This document shows, piece by piece, positions 26,786 to 35,160 of a stretch of DNA of 64,000 bases. The DNA is taken from contig NZ_WHOY01000031.1 in assembly GCF_009765445.1 (NCBI RefSeq), forward strand, positions 648,273 through 712,272, given 5' to 3'. Each line of letters starts with the position of its first letter. The first letter of the stretch is position 1. The stretch comes from Pantoea sp. BAV 3049. GTDB lineage: Bacteria > Pseudomonadota > Gammaproteobacteria > Enterobacterales > Enterobacteriaceae. The position numbers and the translations under genes were made by a program. Below the pieces are notes generated by a model that worked only from the letters and a program-made list of their open reading frames with translations, had not been told where the DNA came from and made no database searches.

Positions 26786-27817
26786 ATGTCGCTGAAAAAA
26801 ATCACTATTAATGATGTTGCCGCCGAAGCCGGTGTCTCTGTCACCACGGTTTCGTTGGTCCTTTCCGGTAAAGGCCGTATTTCACCAGCCACAGCGGACC
26901 GTGTTAATCAGGCTATCGAAACACTGGGGTTTGTGCGCAACCGTTCTGCAGCAATGTTGCGGGGAGGAGGCAGCGGCGTGGTCGGCCTGATTGTGCGGGA
27001 TATCTGCCATCCCTTCTATGCCGAGATGACGGCAGGACTGAGCGAAGGGCTTGAAAAAAATGACAAGGTGCTGTTCCTGACGCAGAGTGGTAGCCGGGGG
27101 CAGAACATCGATCGCTGCTTCGATTCGCTGGTGGCGCAGGGCGTGGAAGGCATTGTGCTGGGCGGTGGCGCAGAAAATGCTTCACATCTGGTGGAGAAAG
27201 CCCGGGAGCAGGGGATTGCGCTGATCTGCGCGTCACGCGCCAGCAGCCTGGATGAAACTGACTCCATCCGTCCGGATAATCTGCATGCGGCGAAGATGGC
27301 AACCGAATATCTGATCAAGCGCGGACACCACTGTATCGCCTGGCTGGGCGGTTCAGGGTCCTCGCTGACCCGCGCTGAACGCATCGGGGGCTATTGCGCC
27401 ACGCTGCTGCAGTACGGACTGCCGTTTCGCAGCGAATGGATCGTGGAGTGTGGACGCCATCAGCGAGATGTTGCGGACATCACCGAGCAGCTGATCCATC
27501 ATCATCCCACCATTACCGCCATTCTCTGTCATAACGCCCCGGTCGCGCTGGGCTGTTATTTCGGCCTGCAGCATACCGGCAGAACCATCGGCAAAGGCGC
27601 GGTGGACAGCTATTATGGTCAGCAGATGGCGCTGGTAGGATTTGGCGACACGCCGGAAGCGGAGCTGACCGATCCCCCACTGACTTTTATCACCAGCTCG
27701 GCGCGGGAAATTGGCCGCAGCGCGGCGGTGCGTTTAATACAAAGAATGGCCCTGCCAGAAGGCGCGGTGCAAAACGTGATCCTGCCTCCGGTGCTTATTG
27801 AACGTGGGTCGGCATAA
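26786..27817 (+). CDS. malI: LacI-family repressor MalI
   Basis: 343 residues (E. coli 342). N-terminal helix-turn-helix ITINDVAAEAGVSVTTVSLVLSGKGRIS, then the periplasmic-binding-protein-like effector domain; the WLGGSGSSLTRAERIGGYCATLL block is shared with MalI. Represses malXY and itself in E. coli. ATG 26786 aligns with the family; upstream in-frame codons add only eight residues. Two operators lie in the divergent region. Confidence 0.93.
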   Translation: MSLKKITINDVAAEAGVSVTTVSLVLSGKGRISPATADRVNQAIETLGFVRNRSAAMLRGGGSGVVGLIVRDICHPFYAEMTAGLSEGLEKNDKVLFLTQSGSRGQNIDRCFDSLVAQGVEGIVLGGGAENASHLVEKAREQGIALICASRASSLDETDSIRPDNLHAAKMATEYLIKRGHHCIAWLGGSGSSLTRAERIGGYCATLLQYGLPFRSEWIVECGRHQRDVADITEQLIHHHPTITAILCHNAPVALGCYFGLQHTGRTIGKGAVDSYYGQQMALVGFGDTPEAELTDPPLTFITSSAREIGRSAAVRLIQRMALPEGAVQNVILPPVLIERGSA

Positions 27818-27821
27818 AGAA

Positions 27822-27840
27822 GGGCGCATAATTTGCGCCC
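27822..27840 (+). terminator. Hairpin after malI
   Basis: GGGCGCA pairs with TGCGCCC immediately past the stop codon; no T-run follows. Confidence 0.45.
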
Positions 27841-27913
27841 GGGCTTGCAGGCAGGGGTTTCTGAACACGCCAACTGGCGAACTTCCAATCTGAACGGTGG
27901 TAGGTTTTCTAAG

Positions 27914-28009
27914 ATGGTGGAGCCGGTGGGCATGATGAACGATCGTCTGGAGGCCGGTATTTATCCGGCGATTGGCACTGAATGGTTGTTGAAACTTAAA
28001 ATGCAGTGA
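27914..28009 (+). pseudogene. 31-codon fragment, possible gene remnant
   Basis: MVEPVGMMNDRLEAGIYPAI and then GTEWLLKLKMQ look like a protein C-terminus, but no upstream coding part or ribosome site is visible. In E. coli the uid genes and hdhA lie between malI and ydgA; this fragment does not match the ends of those I can recall. Origin unknown. Confidence 0.25.
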
Positions 28010-28032
28010 AAGACAGGGAACAAGGCGGAATC

Positions 28033-28053
28033 TGCCCCCGTGAGCCGGGGGCA
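28033..28053 (-). terminator. Hairpin after ydgA
   Basis: TGCCCCCG pairs with CGGGGGCA; no T-run follows. Confidence 0.4.
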
Positions 28054-28067
28054 TATAGCGATGAGTA

Positions 28068-29570
28068 TTATTGCGGCATCCCTGCAGGTGCCACTCCACC
28101 GCCCAGCATATAGCGCGCAAGGAACTGGTCGAGAGGCATTTTCTCACCGTTCATCGTCACCTGGCCGGTAGCATACTGCAGGCTGGTGACGATGTTGTTA
28201 TCCTGCTGCGTAGTCAGCTTGAACATCTGGCCCATCGCCGCCACGCCTTTGACCTGCTGATCCGCCAGTCTGGCCGCATCTTCCTGCTTATAGCCTTCGG
28301 CCATTGCCACGTGGGTCATCAGCTCGGTCGCCATATCCATAGAAATGGTCAGCTTGCCGTCCAGCGTTTTCAGCACGTTATCCACCGCCTGAGTGATGTT
28401 CTGTGGCTGAGGCGCGCCGGTTGCCGGATCTTTGAAGTGCACTGAGAGGTTGAAGCTGCTCTCGCCCTTGTCATTTTTCCAGCTCAGCGGCGCGATGTTC
28501 ACTACCGGGTCGCCTTTCAGCAGCAGCGGCAGGTTAGCGCTGAGTACCTGACTCATGCGCTGCTGATACAGCTCCGGATTATCGCTTACTCCCGGCTCAT
28601 TCAACAGCGACTGCACCTGACGATTATAGTTTTCTGAGAAGGCTTTCATGCCGTTGGCATCGAACTGCGACAGTTTGATCGCCAGCTTGCCCTGACCGAA
28701 GTCCTGATTCTGGATCTTCAGCGAATCCAGTGCGTAATCGATGGTGCCGGAAATCAGGCTCTTTTCAGAACTGAAAGAGGATTTCCCGTTCAGGCCCTGT
28801 GCGGTAAACGCCTCCTGGCCATTAACGGCAGCGGTCAGCTTCTGCAGGTTAATACTCTGATCGCCGATGCGCATTCCTTCCGGACTGAGGTGGGTGTTGG
28901 CATTCAGCTTCAGGCCGTTGGCGGTGAACAGAACCGGCATATCCAACTGATTTTTGGTGGTCAGCGCCAGGCTGTCCAGGTCACCGCTGAAATCGACCTT
29001 GTCACCTTTGTCATCAGCGCTGACGTTCAGTTTGCCACCGTTGGAAGCGAAACGCTCGCCGGTCTGGGCATTGTTGTAATCCACCGGTAACAGGGTGATG
29101 TCTGAAGCGGTTGCACCGCCGTAGCCAATGCGGGTATCAGCCTGGATCACAGATTTTCCCTGAGCCATTTCAAACAGCTTCTTCACCGCATCGGTATTTT
29201 CCAGCTGGGTATGTACGGAAGCCATACTTGGGATCAGGTTGAATCTTTTCAGCTGGGCAAACGGGAAGGGACCGTGATCGATCTTCTCATCAAACACAAT
29301 GCTCTGTCCCGGTTTGATCAGCGAGTTATCTTCAGTTTGCGAGCTGGACTGCAACACAACGCGGGCGGTACTGCTGAACACGCCGCGCTGGAAATCCTGG
29401 TAGCTCAGCTGCAGGCGGCTTTCTGGCGCCATGTTGTTCATCTGGGCATTAGCGTTCTGCACCAGCTGATCCATATTCTTTTCCAGTTGTTTTCCGGTGA
29501 ACCATGCGGCTCCGGTCCAAATCACGCCAAGGGCAACAACCACGCCGACAGCTATCTTGGTTTTCTTCAT
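28068..29570 (-). CDS. ydgA: DUF945 family protein YdgA
   Basis: 500 residues (E. coli 502). One N-terminal membrane anchor (residues about 5-25, VGVVVALGVIWTGAAWFTGK) and a long exported domain. Conserved pieces are DHGPFPFAQLKRFNLIPSMAS and LLLKGDPVVNIAPLSWKN. The protein is membrane-associated in E. coli and its function is not established. Neighbour manA as in E. coli. Confidence 0.92.
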   Translation of the reverse strand: MKKTKIAVGVVVALGVIWTGAAWFTGKQLEKNMDQLVQNANAQMNNMAPESRLQLSYQDFQRGVFSSTARVVLQSSSQTEDNSLIKPGQSIVFDEKIDHGPFPFAQLKRFNLIPSMASVHTQLENTDAVKKLFEMAQGKSVIQADTRIGYGGATASDITLLPVDYNNAQTGERFASNGGKLNVSADDKGDKVDFSGDLDSLALTTKNQLDMPVLFTANGLKLNANTHLSPEGMRIGDQSINLQKLTAAVNGQEAFTAQGLNGKSSFSSEKSLISGTIDYALDSLKIQNQDFGQGKLAIKLSQFDANGMKAFSENYNRQVQSLLNEPGVSDNPELYQQRMSQVLSANLPLLLKGDPVVNIAPLSWKNDKGESSFNLSVHFKDPATGAPQPQNITQAVDNVLKTLDGKLTISMDMATELMTHVAMAEGYKQEDAARLADQQVKGVAAMGQMFKLTTQQDNNIVTSLQYATGQVTMNGEKMPLDQFLARYMLGGGVAPAGMPQ

Positions 29571-29641
29571 CTGTAAAGTCGTCCTTATCAGTCACTGGCG
29601 CCGGCAATTCCTTCCTGCTGGCAAAAGCCTGGCGAAGTAAA

Positions 29642-29660
29642 AAACGCCATAAAGGCGTTT
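29642..29660 (-). terminator. Terminator after manA
   Basis: AAACGCC pairs with GGCGTTT, with T-runs on both strands; it serves manA on the minus strand. Confidence 0.75.
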
Positions 29661-29704
29661 TTGTTTAATAATTTAAATCATAATAGCAACTGTGGCTTAT
29701 CACG

Positions 29705-30889
29705 TCAGCCGCAATCGCTCAGATCGTTGTAAACCCGTGCCACGCGACCCGTGCCGGCCAGGGTTACAGGTGACTGATCTGCCGGGATAAAACAGGATTC
29801 GCCTGGCTTCAGGGTCAGCTGGCTGTCGCCCTGACCAATCACCGTCTGGCCTTCAACGCAGAACAGGATAGCGGCACTTTGCTGGCTGACGGTCTGCGGT
29901 ATGGCACCGAGCTGATGCAGTGAGAAAGCAAAATCCTCTACCGGCACCGGGAAGCTGAGCGTCTCACCCTGATGCACCGGCTGAGTGAGCAGGCTGGCGT
30001 AAGGTTTTGCTTTAAACTTCAGGTTAGCCATCAGCTCCGGAATATCGATGTATTTCGGCGTCAGGCCTGCGCGCAGCACGTTATCAGAGTTCGCCATCAC
30101 TTCCAGTGCCACCCCTTTCAGGTAGGCATGAGGCGTTTCGGCGAACAGGAACATCGCTTCACCCGGCTGCAGCTCAATCACATTCAGCAGCAGTGGCGAG
30201 AACAGGCCGCTGTCTTCCGGGTAGAACTCAGCAATCAGCTGCACGGTATCCCACGGTTCGCCATGCTGGTTTTGCAGGGCAGCTTTCAGGATATCCAGCG
30301 CCAGGCTTTTCTCTTCGCCCTGCATGGAAAGCAGGGAGGAGAACAGTTGAGAAAGGCCCCTCATCTCAGGAGATTTCAGAAAATGGGCAATGGCCGGATG
30401 CGCACCGGCTACCGGCTGCAGCAGCGAAACGATTTCATGCAGCTCGCGGAAACCGTTGATCGCGCGGAACGGTGTCAGGGCAAACACCAGCTCAGGTTTG
30501 TGGTTGGCATCTTTATAGTTACGCTCAGCAGCGGAAAGTGGAATGCCTGCTGCGTTCTCTTTAGCAAAGCCAATTTCAGCGGCTGATTTGCTGGGGTGCA
30601 CCTGGATGGAGAGCGGCTGATCGGCGCACAGGACTTTGAACAGGAACGGCAGCTCGCCAAACTTAGTCGCCACGGCTTTACCGAGCAAACGGTCTTTATC
30701 CTGTTCAATTACGTCCCTCAATGAGCGCTTCTGTCCATCAACTTCTATAAAGGAAGGACTTTTAGGATGCGCGCCCATCCACAGCTCGGCCATTGGCTGC
30801 TGGTCAGGGTTGGCAATACCATAAAGCTCGGTCAGGGCCTGGCGGCTGCCCCATGCATAATTTTGCAGCGAATTGATTAATTTTTGCAT
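29705..30889 (-). CDS. manA: Mannose-6-phosphate isomerase
   Basis: Type I phosphomannose isomerase, interconverting mannose 6-phosphate and fructose 6-phosphate; zinc-dependent cupin. 394 residues (E. coli 391). Zinc ligands in QPLSIQVHPSK and NHKPELVFAL; the signature ALEVMANSDNVLRAGLTPKYID carries the catalytic Arg. The Met at 30889 (MQKLINSLQNYAWGS) matches E. coli; an in-frame GTG two codons earlier is possible. In E. coli fumA lies between manA and fumC; here it is missing and fumC diverges directly from manA. Confidence 0.96.
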   Translation of the reverse strand: MQKLINSLQNYAWGSRQALTELYGIANPDQQPMAELWMGAHPKSPSFIEVDGQKRSLRDVIEQDKDRLLGKAVATKFGELPFLFKVLCADQPLSIQVHPSKSAAEIGFAKENAAGIPLSAAERNYKDANHKPELVFALTPFRAINGFRELHEIVSLLQPVAGAHPAIAHFLKSPEMRGLSQLFSSLLSMQGEEKSLALDILKAALQNQHGEPWDTVQLIAEFYPEDSGLFSPLLLNVIELQPGEAMFLFAETPHAYLKGVALEVMANSDNVLRAGLTPKYIDIPELMANLKFKAKPYASLLTQPVHQGETLSFPVPVEDFAFSLHQLGAIPQTVSQQSAAILFCVEGQTVIGQGDSQLTLKPGESCFIPADQSPVTLAGTGRVARVYNDLSDCG

Positions 30890-31084
30890 GTTCACTCACA
30901 GATAATCCGGTTATCACTCTGCGTATTAAAGCAGAAAACCGCGCCAAAAAGACAATCTTCAGTGCAGGAAGGACGAATGAGTCGCATAATGTTAAATTAT
31001 TGTATGTCAAACTACGGCCCGCGCTTTACGCCCGCAGAGGCGAAGAGAGGGGCATTATTCATATAATTACCAGAGGAGACACTC

Positions 31085-32482
31085 ATGGCCGCGAATCGCA
31101 TTGAAAAAGACTCAATGGGCCCCATCGACGTACCTGCAGATAAACTCTGGGGCGCACAGACTCAGCGCTCACTGGAACACTTCCGTATCTCCACAGAAAA
31201 AATGCCCGTCGAACTGGTTCACGCGCTGGCGCTGACCAAACGCGCTGCGGCAAAAGTGAACAATGATTTAAAATTACTGCCGGACGAGCGGGCTCAGGCG
31301 ATCATTAAAGCCGCCGATGAGGTGCTGGATAATCGGCACGGCAGCGAGTTTCCGCTGGCTATCTGGCAGACCGGTTCCGGCACTCAGACCAACATGAATA
31401 TGAATGAAGTGCTCGCCAACCGCGCCAGCGAACTGCTTGGCGGCGAGCGCGGTATGTCCCGCCTGGTTCATCCAAATGACGATGTGAACAAAAGTCAGAG
31501 CTCCAATGACGTCTTCCCGACGGCGATGCACGTTGCCGCGGTGATTGCTGTGAGGGAACATCTGCTGCCTCAGCTTAAGGTGCTGCAGAAAACCCTTAAC
31601 GATAAGGCTGAGGCTTTTAAAGACATCGTTAAAATTGGCCGCACGCATTTGCAGGATGCCACACCGCTGACGCTGGGGCAGGAGATTTCCGGCTGGGTGG
31701 CGATGTTGAACCATAACCTAAAGCATATTGAGCAAAGTATTCCGCACGTAGCCGAGCTGGCGCTGGGTGGCACGGCGGTAGGGACCGGGCTGAATACCCA
31801 TCCGGAATATGCCGTGCGCGTGGCAAAAGAGCTGGCAGAACTGACCAGCCAGCCTTTTGTGACTTCACCCAACAAGTTTGAAGCGCTGGCCACCTGTGAT
31901 GCCCTGGTACATGCTCATGGCTCGCTGAAAGGCCTGGCTGCTTCATTAATGAAAATCGCTAACGACGTGCGCTGGTTATCTTCCGGTCCACGTTGCGGAA
32001 TAGGCGAAATATCCATACCGGAAAACGAGCCGGGCAGTTCGATTATGCCGGGCAAAGTAAATCCGACTCAGTGTGAAGCGATGACCATGCTGTGCTGCCA
32101 GGTGATGGGCAATGATGTGGCGGTGAATATGGGAGGGGCTTCCGGTAACTTTGAGCTGAACGTTTACCGTCCGATGATCATCCACAATTTCCTGCAATCG
32201 GTACGTATGCTGGCCGATGGCATGGACAGCTTTAATCACCACTGCGCGGTTGGAATCGAACCGAATCACGACCGGATTACGCAGCTGCTTAATGAATCGC
32301 TGATGCTGGTTACGGCGTTAAATACCCATATTGGCTACGATAAAGCGGCCGAAATAGCTAAAAAAGCACATAAAGAGGGCCTGACGCTTAAAGGGTCGGC
32401 GCTGAAGCTGGGTTATCTGACGGAAGAAGAGTTTGATGCCTGGGTTCGTCCGGAAGATATGGTCGGCAGTATGAAATCATAA
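31085..32482 (+). CDS. fumC: Class II fumarase FumC
   Basis: Oxygen-stable, iron-free fumarate hydratase of the TCA cycle, 465 residues (E. coli 467). Signature [13 protein letters not shown] (substrate loop), [14 protein letters not shown] and [12 protein letters not shown] with catalytic His. Strong site AGAGGAGAC before ATG. Stands alone upstream of a clear terminator and converges on tus, as in E. coli. A SoxS/MarA box is known before E. coli fumC; I could not find a convincing copy here. Confidence 0.97.
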   Translation: MAANRIEKDSMGPIDVPADKLWGAQTQRSLEHFRISTEKMPVELVHALALTKRAAAKVNNDLKLLPDERAQAIIKAADEVLDNRHGSEFPLAIWQTGSGTQTNMNMNEVLANRASELLGGERGMSRLVHPNDDVNKSQSSNDVFPTAMHVAAVIAVREHLLPQLKVLQKTLNDKAEAFKDIVKIGRTHLQDATPLTLGQEISGWVAMLNHNLKHIEQSIPHVAELALGGTAVGTGLNTHPEYAVRVAKELAELTSQPFVTSPNKFEALATCDALVHAHGSLKGLAASLMKIANDVRWLSSGPRCGIGEISIPENEPGSSIMPGKVNPTQCEAMTMLCCQVMGNDVAVNMGGASGNFELNVYRPMIIHNFLQSVRMLADGMDSFNHHCAVGIEPNHDRITQLLNESLMLVTALNTHIGYDKAAEIAKKAHKEGLTLKGSALKLGYLTEEEFDAWVRPEDMVGSMKS

Positions 32483-32498
32483 TCCTTCAGGTTCGGGC

Positions 32499-32527
32499 AG
32501 AGCGGAAAATATTCCGCTCTTTTTTTT
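32499..32527 (+). terminator. Rho-independent terminator after fumC
   Basis: AGAGCGGAA pairs with TTCCGCTCT around a short loop, followed by seven T. Confidence 0.9.
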
Positions 32528-32543
32528 GCCTGCCGCCTGGCTT

Positions 32544-33482
32544 TTATCTGCATCCGGGGAGTCTGTCGCTATAAAGGTGTAGTCGCGGGATCACCGGATA
32601 AAGGGTTTCCGCCTGCGGTTTGAAACGATGAGTAACATTAGCAGCATCATAATTTAATAACTCACCCAATTTGGGGAGCTGACCGGCATCGGCACACAGC
32701 ACCAGCAGGGGGGAAGGACAGGCGAGCTGAGTTTGCTTCTGCTGTTGTTTATTCCATACTCTGGCCACTGGCTGAACCTTTACCGGACGCTTAATCTTCA
32801 GCCGCGCCTTCGCCGGCAAAGAATTAAGGGCAGCTATCTCACGGTCTAATTTTTCAGCCCACTGTTCACGCGACCAGGGAGCCATAGCGCGGCCGGACTG
32901 CACACTTTTTTTTAGTTTATCGAGGATCGAATCCCGGGTGACATTCTTAATAATATGCTTATTCGCCCAGCCGAATCGTACCGAGTCAACCCCTTCCACC
33001 AGTGTTATTGTCCTGTAGGCATTCAGCGTTATAAGCCCGCGAAGGTGCTGGTGCACAAATTCAAATCTTTCCTCACTGGAGACACCGGAATCAACGGTTA
33101 TTATCTGTTCCAGCCTTGCTTTCAGCGTATTAATCGTGTCGATTTGCTGTTTCAGCAGGTTGGCTTCATCCGTACTGGCTTCTACACAAATCGCGCCGGG
33201 AAGGCGAACCGCGGATTTAGTGCTCAGGGTTTCAGACTGGTGTTGCATAAAAAGACGGCTGTAATGAGTCAGTGCCATTTGTAACGCCGGTTGTGCCAGA
33301 TGCTGCACGACTTTTATTTCATTCAGCGGCTCGTGCTCCTGACCTTTTTTTATTAGGGGAAGCTCGAACACCCGGGCTGCCAGCAGGCGCTGCTGTGGAA
33401 GCTGGTAGGTAAAAGAGGCGAGGGCAGCTTCCAGTCTGGCCACGCAGAGGTGCAGTTCGTCAACAGCATCATATCGGCTCAT
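32544..33482 (-). CDS. tus: Replication terminus site-binding protein Tus
   Basis: 312 residues (E. coli 309). Binds Ter sites as a monomer and blocks DnaB helicase from one side. Conserved segments: SAVRLPGAICVEA, LRGLITLNAYRTITL, RFGWANKHIIKN (including residues of the Ter-contacting loop), and LKIKRPVKVQPVARVWNKQQ, the main DNA-binding strand. Divergence from the E. coli protein is considerable in the N-terminal helical part. A Ter site lies 10 bases upstream of the start codon, as TerB does in E. coli where Tus represses its own gene. Converges on fumC. Confidence 0.95.
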   Translation of the reverse strand: MSRYDAVDELHLCVARLEAALASFTYQLPQQRLLAARVFELPLIKKGQEHEPLNEIKVVQHLAQPALQMALTHYSRLFMQHQSETLSTKSAVRLPGAICVEASTDEANLLKQQIDTINTLKARLEQIITVDSGVSSEERFEFVHQHLRGLITLNAYRTITLVEGVDSVRFGWANKHIIKNVTRDSILDKLKKSVQSGRAMAPWSREQWAEKLDREIAALNSLPAKARLKIKRPVKVQPVARVWNKQQQKQTQLACPSPLLVLCADAGQLPKLGELLNYDAANVTHRFKPQAETLYPVIPRLHLYSDRLPGCR

Positions 33483-33492
33483 AGCGACTCTC

Positions 33493-33508
33493 TTAGTTAC
33501 AACATGCT
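33493..33508 (-). other. Ter site in the tus promoter
   Basis: Read on the minus strand: AGCATGTTGTAACTAA. It differs from the E. coli TerB core AGTATGTTGTAACTAA at one base. The invariant G of the blocking face is on the high-coordinate side, so it should stop forks arriving from higher coordinates. Position next to tus suggests autorepression. Confidence 0.9.
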
Positions 33509-33620
33509 CATGAGGGTAGCAGAAGCGGAAATAATTTTCAGCGTCAACGACTGGGTAGAAGAAATTATATGACAGGTAGAAGAACGGTATAAAAAAGAGA
33601 TGAGAGAGGGGGAAGAAGAA

Positions 33621-33646
33621 GCCACGCCGGGGTTAACCAGCGTGGC
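33621..33646 (-). terminator. Terminator after the H-NS-family gene
   Basis: GCCACGC pairs with GCGTGGC; on the minus strand it is followed by TTCTTCTTCC, a poor but pyrimidine-rich tail. Confidence 0.55.
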
Positions 33647-33652
33647 GGAAGA

Positions 33653-34054
33653 TTAGATCAGGAAATCTTCAAGTTTCTTACCAGCATCCAGCGCCTGCTT
33701 AATCACCGCCGGGGTACGACCCTGGCCGGTCCAGGATTTGGTTTCGCCATTTTCGTCAGTGTACTGGTATTTAGCTGGACGTGGAGCACGCTTAGCACGA
33801 GATTTGCCGGAAGTATTTTCAGCAGAAGTCAGTTCGCTTAAATCAATGCCGTCGTCCAGCAGCATCTGACGGTATTTTGCCAGTTTCTCTTCTTTTTCCT
33901 TGATCTCAGAAGCGATAGCCGCTTCTGCATCACGGCGTTCGTTGACAACCGCTTCGAGTTTTTCCAGCATCTCTTCAAGTTCAGTTAAAGAAACTTCACG
34001 AGCCTGTGCACGAAGGGTTCGAATGTTATTTAATACTTTCAGAGTTTCGCTCAT
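33653..34054 (-). CDS. H-NS/StpA-family nucleoid protein
   Basis: 133 residues. N-terminal oligomerisation helices begin [20 protein letters not shown] with a coiled coil to about residue 65. A charged linker follows, then the C-terminal DNA-binding domain [19 protein letters not shown] with the AT-hook-like QGRTP motif. It resembles both H-NS (N-terminus, TPAVIK) and StpA (ending GKKLEDFLI). Whether it is the main hns or a second copy cannot be told here; in E. coli hns lies elsewhere. Start 34054 was chosen as the family start. A long AT-rich upstream region and a Ter site follow. Confidence 0.88.
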   Translation of the reverse strand: MSETLKVLNNIRTLRAQAREVSLTELEEMLEKLEAVVNERRDAEAAIASEIKEKEEKLAKYRQMLLDDGIDLSELTSAENTSGKSRAKRAPRPAKYQYTDENGETKSWTGQGRTPAVIKQALDAGKKLEDFLI

Positions 34055-34644
34055 AAAGGAATCCGTAGCGTTGGGTGGTTTAAAATTAATCAGTGTATGA
34101 ATCGAAGACCAGTGTACAGACAAATTGGTCAGTTAAAAACACCTAATCAACAAAATATCTCTTTATTTAAGCGGTTTTTCATATTTTTTGCGAATGACCC
34201 CGAAGAAAATGGAAATATATTTACATTTATTGGGAATAGTCCTACACCTTAAACCACGCTGAGTTTGAGCGAATGAACTGCCGGACGGTGGGGTTTAGTC
34301 GATAATTGCAGCGGATTTATGTCACATTTTAAATTGAATTAAATGGTCCCGATTTGCGTTATCGTCCTCTGCGGGGGACAGAAATTTATTCAATTTGCGA
34401 CAGCACCGTAACACTTTCTATTTAAGACCATCACCCTGAGTCGTCACGATTAAGAGATTATCGTTTGCTCAGGACAGAAGGTGGGGCTGCACAGACACGA
34501 AAAGTAGAACAACAAAGAATCACTTTTTTAGTTACAACATACTAAAAGTGACATTTAATTTATCGCGTCAGTACCAGTGTACAGAATGAGTAAAGTGTAG
34601 CTTCTGGAGCAGTGCACACATTGCTGTGCAGGAGAAAGAAAGAT
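34055..34644. other. Long AT-rich region upstream of the H-NS-family gene
   Basis: 590 bases with no reading frame that looks real. AT-rich tracts fit autoregulated H-NS-family promoters. The only strong element is a Ter site at 34528-34543. Confidence 0.55.
34528..34543 (-). other. Second Ter site, identical to the TerB core
   Basis: Minus strand reads AGTATGTTGTAACTAA, identical to the E. coli TerB 16-base core as recalled. It has the same polarity as the site at 33493-33508, 1,035 bases away. The core is exactly bracketed by a 7-base inverted repeat, CACTTTT (34521-34527) and AAAAGTG (34544-34550). Confidence 0.92.
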
Positions 34645-34710
34645 ATGAAGCTAACCTTTGTAGTTCTCCTTGGCTTATGTCAGGATAAACAATTCGCTTC
34701 TCCGGACTGA
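34645..34710 (+). CDS. Possible 21-residue leader peptide before the MarR gene
   Basis: ATG 34645 preceded by AGGAG at 34630-34634 encodes MKLTFVVLLGLCQDKQFASP plus Asp and a stop five bases before the MarR ATG. The MarR start has no ribosome site of its own, so translational coupling is plausible. AGGAGAA at the leader's site can pair with TTCTCCT at 34665-34671. No family known. Confidence 0.35.
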   Translation: MKLTFVVLLGLCQDKQFASPD

Positions 34711-34715
34711 AAATC

Positions 34716-35141
34716 ATGAAAAATCTCCCGGCAACCGCTGCCGACCTCCGCGACGTCATAGGGCGTTTGCGTCGCCGCCTGCGTGAACAGGCGCCTCCAG
34801 GCGACCTGACCTGGTCGCAAATTTCCGCCCTTGGGCACCTGTATCGCATGGGCCAGGCGACCGTCACCGAACTGGCCTTGCTGGAAGGGATGCGCCCACA
34901 ATCTATGGGGGCCATTATCACCGTGCTGGAAAACGCTGGCTTGCTGGTCGCGCTGTCCGATCCTGCCGACGGCCGTAAAAAAGTGTATTCGCCCAATGAA
35001 GACTGCCGGAGATTAATAGAAGGGAACAGGGCGCAGCGGGATGACTGGCTGGTGAAAACTATCCAGAACAAATTTTCACCCGAAGAACAGCAACGGCTCA
35101 GTGAGGCGGTTGAATTGTTAGCCCGCCTCGCTGACGCTTAA
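34716..35141 (+). CDS. MarR-family transcriptional regulator
   Basis: 141 residues with a winged helix: LTWSQISALGHLYRMGQATV, then TELALLEGMRPQSMGAIITVLENAG as recognition helix, and the wing SDPADGRKKVYSPNE. C-terminal helix dimerises. Ligand unknown. Directly followed, after 19 bases, by an AbrB-type membrane protein, which it may control. ATG 34716 is the first Met that keeps the family length. Confidence 0.85.
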   Translation: MKNLPATAADLRDVIGRLRRRLREQAPPGDLTWSQISALGHLYRMGQATVTELALLEGMRPQSMGAIITVLENAGLLVALSDPADGRKKVYSPNEDCRRLIEGNRAQRDDWLVKTIQNKFSPEEQQRLSEAVELLARLADA

Positions 35142-35160
35142 TTTCCAACCGGAGAACATA

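Noticed and set aside
27818-28067. Remnant of the E. coli uid/hdhA genes between malI and ydgA
   Set aside because: The short frame there does not resemble the ends of those proteins as I recall them; origin left open.
30900-31084. Possible SoxS/MarA box before fumC
   Set aside because: The best candidate (near ACCGCGCCAAAAAGACAAT) misses four defined positions of the consensus.
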